Shown here: positions 17,577-25,056 of the stretch, piece after piece
Numbering within the stretch: the first letter of the stretch is position 1
Layout of the letters: every line of letters begins with the position of its first letter
The notes under the pieces: generated by a model
Told to the model about the DNA's origin: nothing
The model's input: the letters and a program-made list of their open reading frames with translations, nothing else
Database searches by the model: none
Assembly: GCA_050633665.1 (NCBI GenBank)
Contig: JBOEGY010000008.1
Location: 356,027 to 420,026, forward strand
Origin: JAUIAI01 sp050633665
GTDB lineage: Bacteria > Pseudomonadota > Gammaproteobacteria > Burkholderiales > Burkholderiaceae_E
Length of the DNA stretch: 64,000 nt
Reading direction: 5' to 3'
Made by a program: the position numbers and the translations under genes

Positions 17577-19441
17577 CCAGGCTCACCGAGTGGTTCGGCT
17601 ACCGGCCATATCAGCCGGATCGTCGTACCACGCCGGAGTGGCGAACTCCAGCGAATGCTGAGGCTGGCCCCAATAGCCCGGGCACGGCTACGCATATTCT
17701 CTATGCCATAGCCCTTACCCACACGCGGCGAAACCGGCTGACCGTTATCACGAAGTGTCAGCCAGACAATCCCGCGTTTATCGCAATGACCGCAACTCAA
17801 AGCAGCCCGGCTGGCCCCTGAGTGTTTGATCACATTGGTCACCGCTTCCTGAAGAATCCGAAATGTCTGCAATACCTCATCGGGGGTCATTGGCTTGCGT
17901 TGCTCTAACTCCCGTACTGACCAGCCGAAGGAGATTCCCGATCGATTCAGCACCGGTGTCAGACGTTGGCGCAACGTTGCCAGCGCGTTTAACAGATCCG
18001 AGTGCGCAGGATCAAGAGAATCAACCGCCAAACGCAACTCGGTCATGCAAGCATCCAGCGATTGCTTAATCTCGATTCGTTCAGACTGCGCGTTATCGGC
18101 CAGCGACATTGTTGCGACCAGCTGCCCGCCAAGTCCGTCGTGCATCTCTTTCAGAATTCGGTGGCGCTCTGACGTAATCGCCACGTGTTTTTCTCGCTCC
18201 AGCAACCTGCGATAAACCTCGCGCAATTCAGCATCGGTCTGCTGAACCCGCACTTCGAGTTGTCGATTCCAGTCCCTGATAGCTCGGCTGGCTGCAATAT
18301 ATTGTTCTATCGTAAAGACAAAAATCGTAGCCAACATGATAATTGCTGCGAGCTCAGACAATGGGGGAGCCGCGAAGCCCTCCGTAGGTCCAAGGCGGTA
18401 GGTGACATCCATCAGGCTCACCCCCAGCGCAACGAACAATGCCAGCAAGAAGAAGGCCGCGGTGGGCTTATTGCTTTTGCGGCTCCGGGGTAAGACGGCA
18501 AGCGCAGACCCAAACGCAAGCAGATAGGCACTTGTCTCAACAATTGCTATCAACGCCCGGCTTTGCGCCATGACGCCAAGTATCGCTACCGCAGCCAGGA
18601 AAACCAGCGAAGCACCGCACGCGAGACGAATTGGTCGATCCAGCAGCTCGACGATTTGGAAGGCGCTGCGTGCCACGAACCCGATAAAGAACACTACGAC
18701 CAAGGTAAGAAACCCGGCGTGCGCCCAGTCGACGGAACCATCGCTGATACCCAACTGAGTCAGAAAAAATGTCGTCAGGAACCCCGATGCGACAGAGAAA
18801 TCCCGGTAAGCGGGTTCCTTGGTCCCTCTCCAGATCACTAGTGACAGGCACAAGGCAAGTGCAGCAGCGGTCGCCGCCACAATCAACAAACCGGTATTGA
18901 GAAACCAGAACACGTAAAACGAGCGCGTGATCTCAGCCGCCTCATCAACCCGGATCGGGGCCAATCCGGAACGCCCACTCTGATCGGGCGACAAACTGAT
19001 TTCGATAAGGTTGCGCTCGCGAAGGATCTCATAGGGCAGGTTCACATAAACTGGCCGGTAGCCGATACCGGCCAGTGCAGTGGACTCATAAGCACCTTGT
19101 GCCACCAGTACGCCGTTTACCCGGACAAACAGCTCGCCGGCAACCCGGCTTATCAACAAACCCATCGGCTGCCCGCCCGCCGCTTCAAACGCGCCACTGA
19201 ACAACCGACGTTTACGCGACTCAGCCGAATCTCCAGACCAGGTTTGAGGCAGCACGACTGAGACGCCGCGCATCGGTCGGCCGGCTGCATGCACCTGCTC
19301 CGTGATAGAAATGATGTTGGCAGTCCGGCCCACTGGCCACAGCAATCCGGTGGAACCAAGCAATAGGCCAAACAGGACGGCAATGAGCAAACCTCCTTTT
19401 GCCCGACCCACCCAAACCTTGTGTCTTTCCTGATCAGTCAT
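17573..19441 (-). CDS. Membrane sensor histidine kinase (HisKA_3 type)
   Basis: NarX/DesK-class sensor. From the start at 19441: a TM helix near 18-38, a periplasmic beta-rich domain (about 45-190) resembling 7TMR-DISM extracellular domains, seven hydrophobic segments (about 200-400), a coiled coil, then the HisKA_3 H-box EMHDGLGGQLVATMS and an ATPase domain (NVIKHSGASRAA, LRDNGQPVSPRVGKGYGIENMRSRA). A longer open frame overlaps the regulator gene and is unlikely. It lies 22 bases after the regulator at 19464-20177 in the same direction, its likely partner. The signal is unknown; DISM domains often sense carbohydrates or small ligands. Confidence 0.85.
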   Translation of the reverse strand: MTDQERHKVWVGRAKGGLLIAVLFGLLLGSTGLLWPVGRTANIISITEQVHAAGRPMRGVSVVLPQTWSGDSAESRKRRLFSGAFEAAGGQPMGLLISRVAGELFVRVNGVLVAQGAYESTALAGIGYRPVYVNLPYEILRERNLIEISLSPDQSGRSGLAPIRVDEAAEITRSFYVFWFLNTGLLIVAATAAALALCLSLVIWRGTKEPAYRDFSVASGFLTTFFLTQLGISDGSVDWAHAGFLTLVVVFFIGFVARSAFQIVELLDRPIRLACGASLVFLAAVAILGVMAQSRALIAIVETSAYLLAFGSALAVLPRSRKSNKPTAAFFLLALFVALGVSLMDVTYRLGPTEGFAAPPLSELAAIIMLATIFVFTIEQYIAASRAIRDWNRQLEVRVQQTDAELREVYRRLLEREKHVAITSERHRILKEMHDGLGGQLVATMSLADNAQSERIEIKQSLDACMTELRLAVDSLDPAHSDLLNALATLRQRLTPVLNRSGISFGWSVRELEQRKPMTPDEVLQTFRILQEAVTNVIKHSGASRAALSCGHCDKRGIVWLTLRDNGQPVSPRVGKGYGIENMRSRARAIGASLSIRWSSPLRRGTTIRLIWPVAEPLGEPG

Positions 19442-19463
19442 ACCGTTAATCCAGTCTGTCCAC

Positions 19464-20177
19464 TCAGATAATGCCGGCCTGACGGGCCAGAAAAACCGCT
19501 TCGCCTCTGGTACCGACATGTAGTTTTCTGTAGACGTTCTTGAAGTGGGTACTGACGGTATGAGGCGACAGAAACAACTTCTCTGCGATTTCCTTGACCA
19601 TGTATCCATGGGCAACCATCTTCAATAGTTCGCGCTCGCGACGAGTTAGTGAGCCGACATCTGCCGGCTCGACGGCCTGCTCGGCAGGTGTTTCAGCCGC
19701 TCGGTCAAGGCCTGCCCCGTTGGGAAAACTACTCAATAGATGACGCGCAATCGCCGGACTTATCGATGCAGCCCCCCTGGCAACATCAACCAGGCCATCA
19801 ATCACTTCGGCCGTTTCTGACTGCCCTTTCAACAAATATCCGCTGGCACCGGCCCGAACAGCATCGAGAACGCTGCGGGAATCGCCAAAAGTAGATAACA
19901 CCAGAGTTTCGGCGGACGGCGACTGGCGAGCGACAAATTGAATGACCTCAATTCCGGATTGATCAGGCAAACCGAGATCTACGAGTGCCAGGTCAAAGCC
20001 GACTTTCTGTATGCCATCAAATGCCTCTTGCGCCGTAGCTGCCCACAAAACAATTCTCGCGCGGCCATCGATCGAGCACTGATTCATGAGACGTTGCGCG
20101 GTCATCATGTCGTCCTCGACAAGAACTACGCGAATGGGATCAGCAATAGCTTGCACGATCGGCTCAAACGCTCCCAT
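19464..20177 (-). CDS. LuxR/NarL-type response regulator, partner of the adjacent kinase
   Basis: Canonical response regulator of 237 residues. The receiver has the acidic pair VLVEDD, phospho-acceptor Asp in LALVDLGLPDQSG, the Ser/Thr in VLSTFGD and the Lys in GYLLKGQ. The LuxR HTH is at about 175-235 (LTRRERELLKMVAHG, SPHTVSTHFKNVYRKLHVG). AGGAGTG precedes the ATG. It is divergent from the first repeat-protein gene; the 207 bases between contain two matching 20-bp inverted repeats, which makes it the leading candidate to control that locus. Confidence 0.88.
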   Translation of the reverse strand: MGAFEPIVQAIADPIRVVLVEDDMMTAQRLMNQCSIDGRARIVLWAATAQEAFDGIQKVGFDLALVDLGLPDQSGIEVIQFVARQSPSAETLVLSTFGDSRSVLDAVRAGASGYLLKGQSETAEVIDGLVDVARGAASISPAIARHLLSSFPNGAGLDRAAETPAEQAVEPADVGSLTRRERELLKMVAHGYMVKEIAEKLFLSPHTVSTHFKNVYRKLHVGTRGEAVFLARQAGII

Positions 20178-20245
20178 AAAAACACTCCTGGATTACCCCA
20201 CGGTTGCTGGTGTCATCAGGCTACTGTTCAGCTTGAGTCACACCC

Positions 20246-20265
20246 AATACCGGGATCGCGGTATT
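20246..20265. promoter_or_regulatory. Operator O1, 20-bp inverted repeat
   Basis: AATACCGGGATCGCGGTATT: perfect 7-bp arms (AATACCG/CGGTATT) with 6-base centre. It lies in the divergent gap between the response regulator and the first repeat-protein gene. It shares its arms with O2, 30 bp away centre to centre, close to three helical turns, so dimers would bind on one face. The proposed binders are the NarL-type regulators next door. Confidence 0.7.
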
Positions 20266-20275
20266 CGCCAATCTG

Positions 20276-20295
20276 AATACCGCGTTGGCGGTATT
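20276..20295. promoter_or_regulatory. Operator O2, 20-bp inverted repeat
   Basis: AATACCGCGTTGGCGGTATT: perfect 8-bp arms (AATACCGC/GCGGTATT) with a 4-base centre. It ends 89 bases before the ATG of the first repeat protein, with a TATGCA hexamer about 25 bases further on as a possible -10, a layout that would suit an activator. No good -35 is visible, which also suits activator dependence. Confidence 0.7.
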
Positions 20296-20338
20296 GCTGG
20301 TCTAAACGTGCGGCTGGAGTATGCAAGACACAGCGGGC

Positions 20339-20352
20339 CACCAGGCCTGGTG
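20339..20352. promoter_or_regulatory. 14-bp perfect palindrome in the leader of the repeat-protein gene
   Basis: CACCAGGCCTGGTG is a perfect palindrome 32 bases before the ATG at 20385, probably in the transcribed leader. It differs from O1/O2. It could be a second regulator's site or form a small hairpin just ahead of the ribosome site. Confidence 0.35.
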
Positions 20353-20384
20353 TTGACCAAACCCATAAGAGAGCGGAGAAGAAG

Positions 20385-21077
20385 ATGAATACCAGGTGGA
20401 CTGCAGCCTTGATGCTTTTGGTAGCGCCTTATGCCAATGCAGAAGTCTTGATAACCGGTGGTTCAGAACAGCTTACCTCACTGACCAGCGGGGCCAATAT
20501 TTCAAATACCGCGTCGAGCGATGGTGTTACCGCTACTCAGAACCTGGCCAGCAACTTTGGCTCGATCAACATCGGTGGCACCTCCCAGCAAACTATCAGC
20601 ATTGACGGAGGTACTGTTGCCAACGAGGCAGCCGGCGGCGAAGCAATTCAAAATCTCGCAAGCAATGCTGACCATGTCACGATCGTGGGCAACTCCACTC
20701 AAGGGGTAACCGTCGATAGCGGGTCAACGGTCAGCAACCGTGCCAACAGTGACGGATCATGGGCCAGTCAGAATCTGGCGTCGAATTTCGGCACGATCTG
20801 GATAGGCGGCACCAGCATCCAACACGTCAGTGTCACCGGCTCCACAATCACCAACCTGGCGGCAGCCCCCGGGGCTTACGCCGCTCAGAACCTGGCGGCC
20901 AATTTCGGCAATGTCCGAATCAGCGGCAGCTCAAATCAACGCGTAATGCTGTCTTCATCCACTGTCATCAACCGTGCGCAAGGCTCGGGATCATCCGCAC
21001 GGCAATCGATATCCAGTAATTCCAGTTGCAATGTTGACGCCAGTTGCGGGCTGAAGTATCGCGGCAATACCTACTAG
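20385..21077 (+). CDS. Exported five-repeat Q/N/S-rich protein A (curlin-like subunit candidate)
   Basis: Secreted 230-residue protein with signal peptide MNTRWTAALMLLVAPYANA. The mature part is five repeats of 40, 37, 40, 39 and 39 residues with pattern V.I.G.S.Q......S.V.N.A...G..A.QNLASNFG, ending in a short tail SSCNVDASCGLKYRG. Regular Ser, Gln and Asn spacing, glycine turns and lack of charge resemble curlin repeats and suggest a beta-solenoid able to form fibres. GCGGAGAAGAAG directly precedes the ATG. First gene of a five-gene set including a CsgG-like exporter; its paralogue closes the set at 25057. The family assignment is by pattern, not by a database match. Confidence 0.75.
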   Translation: MNTRWTAALMLLVAPYANAEVLITGGSEQLTSLTSGANISNTASSDGVTATQNLASNFGSINIGGTSQQTISIDGGTVANEAAGGEAIQNLASNADHVTIVGNSTQGVTVDSGSTVSNRANSDGSWASQNLASNFGTIWIGGTSIQHVSVTGSTITNLAAAPGAYAAQNLAANFGNVRISGSSNQRVMLSSSTVINRAQGSGSSARQSISSNSSCNVDASCGLKYRGNTY

Positions 21078-21096
21078 GCATGCACCGGAGATCCCA

Positions 21097-21531
21097 ATGA
21101 GATTCGCCTTGCTGATTACCCTGCTTGCCGCAATAGCCGGCACTGCCTCTGCGCAGGCCCCTGGCACCAACCCGATCGTTTTGTCCAAGTACCAGTTGCG
21201 CAGTCCGAACGGCCCCAGCATACCAAAGGGCCCGAACGGTCCTGCGGTCAGTGGCCGGGACGGCAATTACGGATCGCCAGGAGGTGACGCCAGAATGGCA
21301 CGCTTTCACGCCAAGATCATGACGCTTGAACAGAATATTGCCGCCAATACGGCCGAAGGAGTAGCAACCAACTCAACTATCAATACTGTCTACGATGAAA
21401 AACGAAAACTCTGCGTCATGGATATCGGCAGCGCCACCAACGGCATGGAAGGCTTCAACAACTACGGGCCGGCAGGCCAGGCGGCCCAGCCCGTCTTGAT
21501 TCGGGGCACCGTCCTCAATATCTGCAAATAA
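21097..21531 (+). CDS. Small secreted protein of the repeat-protein locus
   Basis: Unrecognised 144-residue protein with a clear signal peptide (MRFALLITLLAAIAGTASAQ). The mature N-terminus is rich in Pro, Gly and Asn (SPNGPSIPKGPNGPAVSGRDGNYGSPGG), followed by a predicted helix (ARMARFHAKIMTLEQNIAANTAEGV) and a C-terminal part with two cysteines (KLCVMDIGS and LNICK). It is 19 bases after gene A and 27 before the CsgG-like gene, so almost surely in the operon. By size and place it could be an accessory such as CsgE/CsgF or HfaA, but I see no sequence match to these. CGGAG precedes the start. Confidence 0.7.
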   Translation: MRFALLITLLAAIAGTASAQAPGTNPIVLSKYQLRSPNGPSIPKGPNGPAVSGRDGNYGSPGGDARMARFHAKIMTLEQNIAANTAEGVATNSTINTVYDEKRKLCVMDIGSATNGMEGFNNYGPAGQAAQPVLIRGTVLNICK

Positions 21532-21558
21532 CCCGCCGTCATGAAAAAGGAATTCCGT

Positions 21559-23742
21559 GTGAGCTCAAGCAAATCAACCCCGCGTTCAGCAAGCAAGCTC
21601 CTGACCGCACTAGCCGTGACCACAAGTGTCTCGGCCTGCGTCTCACCTGCTCTCGACATGCGACCGGCAGCCGGATTCTTTGAACACGCACCGACCGAGA
21701 ACCGCCCGGTCACCCGGCCAGTAAGAGCCGTGACCAGTTTTTCAGAATCACTGGCCTGCATGGATCGGATTCTGGATGACTTGAACGTCGGCACTACGTT
21801 GATCACCAGCAAGAATATTGCCGACCCCACCTCGCGCGCCTCAGTAGCCACGAAAGAAATGGTCATCACGACACTGAGTCAGATGTCCCGGGTAAGCAAT
21901 GCGTTTCGATATGTCGACTATGAAGTCGATATCGTCCGGCAGGATACCGTTCAGAACCTGACCGGCTTGTTGCTCAACGCCAACCAGATCCAATTGCAAA
22001 AACCGGCGCTATACATCTCCGGGGCGATTTCCTATGTTGACCAGGGAGTGCTGCGCAATGGCGAACAAGCCGGCTCCTCGGCCAGTCGCCTGGAGCTGGG
22101 TTATTCAGCCGACTGGAACGCTACCCTGATGGGGCTTGAGATGCATCTGGGTGATTTCCAGACCCGCACCCTGGTGCCCGGCATTGATTCGGCCAATGAC
22201 ATTGTCTTCGGATCGCGCGGTCAGGGCCTTGACGCCGCCGCCAGGATCTCCCGCTACGGCGTCCAGTTCAACCTGTCACGCTCGACCTCAATGGGAGCCG
22301 GCGCAGCCGTCCGAACACTGGTTGAGCTGGCGCTGATCGAAATCATTGGCAAGTGGGCGCGCGTGCCGTACTGGCAATGCCTGATGCTCGATAGAACCAA
22401 TCCGGCCTTTGAACGGCAATTCAAAGACTGGTTTGACGCGCTCAATTCAATCGAACCTGGTACCCCGCTCGGAATCAGTTCGCCGAATAATCAAGTCATC
22501 TATACCAAACGCGCGCTGACCGCAGCGGGCTATTACGAAGGTGATCTGAACGGTGATCTGAACCCGGCGTTCAAAGTCGGTCTGGCACGTTTTCAAAGCG
22601 ACCAGGGGTTGATCCCCTCCGGCGCACTGACCTTCGACACCTTTCAGAAACTCTTTCAAGACTACGTCAAAGTCGATGAAAACGGCACCTTGCAACAAGT
22701 AGGCTGGGACAAGATAGAACCAGTCACCCCCCCGCTACTGGTCGAACTCGAGCTGGCCAACCAGAAATTTGTTCCGGGTGAGTTTAACCCGAATGAACGC
22801 ATCTATATGACCACCACCGTCAATCGCGAGGCCTACCTGTACTGCTTCTACCAGGACGTTAAAGGCCGGGTAAGCCGCTTGTTTCCAAACCCGTTCCAGC
22901 GCGCCACCGCCCTGCCCGGCAACCGGCGCCTGCGCATACCCGACTGGCTGGTTCTGAATCCCGGCTTCAGCCTGCGTGCGGGTGGTCCTGGTGTTGAACG
23001 AGCAAGCTGCTACGCGGCCGAAAAAGATATCTTTGACCAACTCCCGCCAATCGTTCAGAACACCGCTATCCTCCCAATGGCCGGTGTTGAGTCTATCGAC
23101 GCGATCGACAGAGCCATGGTTGCCATTGGCGCCTCGACCGAAATTGCCGCCTCGTCGATCGCCTGGAAAATCAAACAACCACCCGCCAAGATAAGTCGAG
23201 CGCCGATCAAACAACTTAAACCGACATCGAGCGCACTCGCCAAAGCCAACCCGGGCGGGACTCCTGTGCTGAAAGTAAACAAACGCCCACAGCAATCCGG
23301 AAAAATCATCAATGCCTCACATCAAAGAGCGCCACAGGACTTTGTTGCACAGCGTGCCTTGTTGAAATTCCCTGACGCCCCGGCAGGTTTTTACCGGATC
23401 CATGAAGGGGAAAACCTGCAGGCGATTACGCTCAAAACGAATGTGCCGCTACAAGAACTTCAAAAACTGAATCAGATCGATGACCCGAATCTTCTGTATA
23501 CCGGCCGACTGATTCGTCTTAGCCCGGCAAGCCAGCTACCGCAGCAAGACAAATCATCAACGGCAAAAGTAAAGACCAAGGTCGCCCCCGCAACATCACA
23601 AACGCCGGGTAAACCGGCTGTCCGTCCGCTTACCTTCCGTCAGGTCACGCAACCCAGCAAACAACCCGGGCATGAACCACAAATCGACCAAGAGTTTCTG
23701 AAACAAGTCGTTCAGAACGCGTTCGCCGGCTTAGTCCTCTGA
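21559..23742 (+). CDS. CsgG-like outer-membrane lipoprotein fused to peptidoglycan-binding, DUF4384-like and LysM domains
   Basis: Proposed secretion channel of the locus. The signal sequence ends in lipobox VSAC, giving a lipoprotein. Residues about 50-285 match the CsgG/HfaB layout: ALYISGAISYVDQGV, the strand LEMHLGDFQTRTLVPG, and YGVQFNLSRSTSMGAGAAVRTLVELALIEIIGKW. Then follow a PG_binding_1-type domain (about 312-370, TKRALTAAGYYEGDLNGD), a DUF4384-like domain (about 390-500, YLYCFYQDVKGRVSRLFPNP), a Lys/Pro/Thr-rich linker and a LysM (about 610-660, YRIHEGENLQAITLKTNV). The GTG at 21559 has AAAAAGGAA at good spacing; an ATG at 21541 has none. Ordinary CsgG is about 277 residues, so this fusion is far larger. 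It is coupled to the next gene by TGATG. Confidence 0.72.
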   Translation: MSSSKSTPRSASKLLTALAVTTSVSACVSPALDMRPAAGFFEHAPTENRPVTRPVRAVTSFSESLACMDRILDDLNVGTTLITSKNIADPTSRASVATKEMVITTLSQMSRVSNAFRYVDYEVDIVRQDTVQNLTGLLLNANQIQLQKPALYISGAISYVDQGVLRNGEQAGSSASRLELGYSADWNATLMGLEMHLGDFQTRTLVPGIDSANDIVFGSRGQGLDAAARISRYGVQFNLSRSTSMGAGAAVRTLVELALIEIIGKWARVPYWQCLMLDRTNPAFERQFKDWFDALNSIEPGTPLGISSPNNQVIYTKRALTAAGYYEGDLNGDLNPAFKVGLARFQSDQGLIPSGALTFDTFQKLFQDYVKVDENGTLQQVGWDKIEPVTPPLLVELELANQKFVPGEFNPNERIYMTTTVNREAYLYCFYQDVKGRVSRLFPNPFQRATALPGNRRLRIPDWLVLNPGFSLRAGGPGVERASCYAAEKDIFDQLPPIVQNTAILPMAGVESIDAIDRAMVAIGASTEIAASSIAWKIKQPPAKISRAPIKQLKPTSSALAKANPGGTPVLKVNKRPQQSGKIINASHQRAPQDFVAQRALLKFPDAPAGFYRIHEGENLQAITLKTNVPLQELQKLNQIDDPNLLYTGRLIRLSPASQLPQQDKSSTAKVKTKVAPATSQTPGKPAVRPLTFRQVTQPSKQPGHEPQIDQEFLKQVVQNAFAGLVL

Positions 23743-24917
23743 TGGCACAACGCAGCCTCCTGCAGCAATATCCCCTGGCTGCGTCGCTGCTCGGATCGGT
23801 TTTGAGTATTGGCGTTCTGTCCGGCGCAGTGATCATCGAACCGACGCCTCTGGATGCCACCAACCCACCCGGCGTCAACCAGGCATCCCAAACGCCACAA
23901 AGCCCCGCAAGAGCACCCGAACCCAGACCAGGTGTCAGTCAGCTATTACGCGACGACGCTGTAATGGACAAGAGAGTTCAGGAACTGATTCGTATAGCAG
24001 CCAATGAACTAGCCACGCCCCCAGCCAAAGACAAAAACAAGAGCAGCAAGAAAACCACCGGCAGCGCACTATTGACCCTCGGGTTACTGTATTTCCATGG
24101 CCTGCATGTTCAGGAAGACAAGGCCAGAGCTCAGGAACTGTTTATCCGCTCAAGATTGCTCAAAAACAATCTCGCCGCAATAGCATTGGCCTGGTGTTAT
24201 CTGGACGGCTGTGGGCAAGCGCCTAACTTTGCCGCTTTTGAAAAATTACTGCCGGCGGTCAACCGGCGAAGCCGCCGCCGGGCGAACTACCTGCGCTATG
24301 AAAGTGCACTCAAACAATCTTCGCAAGAGCAAGGTTTGCCGGACGACGCCCGAAAATTCCTGCGGCAGGCGGCGGCAGCCAACGACCGCTTTGCCCTTAA
24401 CGAAACAGGCCTGATTCAGGTGCAGGCCGGCAGACTGCCTGATGCGATTCAGTCATTTCTGCGCGCCGCCAGGAAAGGCAGTGACGTTGCGCAGCGAAAT
24501 GCCGATCTTGCTCAGCGCACATTGCTTGACCGGTCTTCAGGTACTGGCAAGGCACCTGCCGGACGGGGCCAGATATCTGCCAATCAGCACAACAGTGCAG
24601 CGGCGTCCTTGTACCAGCAAGCTCGACAACTGCACCGTACCGCTACCGCATTGCCCGCCTACGCCACCGCAATCGACTTGTACCAGCAGGCGGCAGCGCT
24701 TGGCCACAAACCGGCAAAGCAAGTGCTTTCGCTGATATTGTCGCGCCCGACCCCGAGCGGCACGATAGACCCAGTCTGGATGAGACAAACCTCGCTGATA
24801 CAACTACCCGATAGCGGCGCGTCTGCGATTGGTGTCAGCGAACAATTATTCGAACGTGAGCCGTCGCCGATTATTGATTTACTACCTGACTCTTTCGCAA
24901 ACCCAACAACGGGGTAA
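23742..24917 (+). CDS. Sel1/TPR-like envelope protein coupled to the CsgG-like gene
   Basis: 391-residue protein with a hydrophobic N-terminal segment (LAASLLGSVLSIGVLSGAVII), a Pro/Ala-rich stretch, then helical repeats of Sel1/TPR type (GSALLTLGLLYFHGLHVQEDKARAQELFIRS, LAAIALAWCYLDGCGQAPNFAAFEKLL, and later LYQQAAALGHKPAKQVLSLIL). Such repeats usually bind proteins, so it may be a periplasmic assembly factor for the exported subunits. The ATG overlaps the stop of the exporter by one base (TGATG), implying fixed stoichiometry. It has no counterpart in classical csg operons. Function otherwise unknown. Confidence 0.7.
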   Translation: MAQRSLLQQYPLAASLLGSVLSIGVLSGAVIIEPTPLDATNPPGVNQASQTPQSPARAPEPRPGVSQLLRDDAVMDKRVQELIRIAANELATPPAKDKNKSSKKTTGSALLTLGLLYFHGLHVQEDKARAQELFIRSRLLKNNLAAIALAWCYLDGCGQAPNFAAFEKLLPAVNRRSRRRANYLRYESALKQSSQEQGLPDDARKFLRQAAAANDRFALNETGLIQVQAGRLPDAIQSFLRAARKGSDVAQRNADLAQRTLLDRSSGTGKAPAGRGQISANQHNSAAASLYQQARQLHRTATALPAYATAIDLYQQAAALGHKPAKQVLSLILSRPTPSGTIDPVWMRQTSLIQLPDSGASAIGVSEQLFEREPSPIIDLLPDSFANPTTG

Positions 24918-24942
24918 CCCATTGGTTCAAGCTAGTTTCGAA

Positions 24943-24962
24943 AATACCCGATCAGCGGGATG
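24943..24962. promoter_or_regulatory. Degenerate third copy of the 20-bp operator
   Basis: AATACCCGATCAGCGGGATG has the same length and left arm as O1/O2 (AATACC) and an inexact right arm. It lies 95 bases before the ATG of the second repeat protein, nearly the same distance as O2 from gene A, so the two subunit genes may be co-regulated. Confidence is limited by the mismatched right arm. Confidence 0.45.
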
Positions 24963-25056
24963 TGCCGAAAGACCCAACAGGAAGATCATTGTTTCAGGCC
25001 GAAAACGAAGCGGTCTGACCAACCAACAAAGCTTCACAACAAACGAGGAAAACAAC

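Noticed and set aside
20385..21077. Direct DNA repeats resembling a CRISPR or minisatellite array
   Set aside because: The repeats are codon-level and diverged, with a ~117-base period in frame with a signal-peptide protein; there are no identical repeats with unique spacers.
21097..21531. Assignment as CsgF or HfaA
   Set aside because: Size and position fit, but no diagnostic residues could be matched by eye, so it is left unnamed.
22735..23295. Open frame of 186 codons antisense to the CsgG-like gene
   Set aside because: No ribosome site or domain; the sense frame has contiguous domains through this region.
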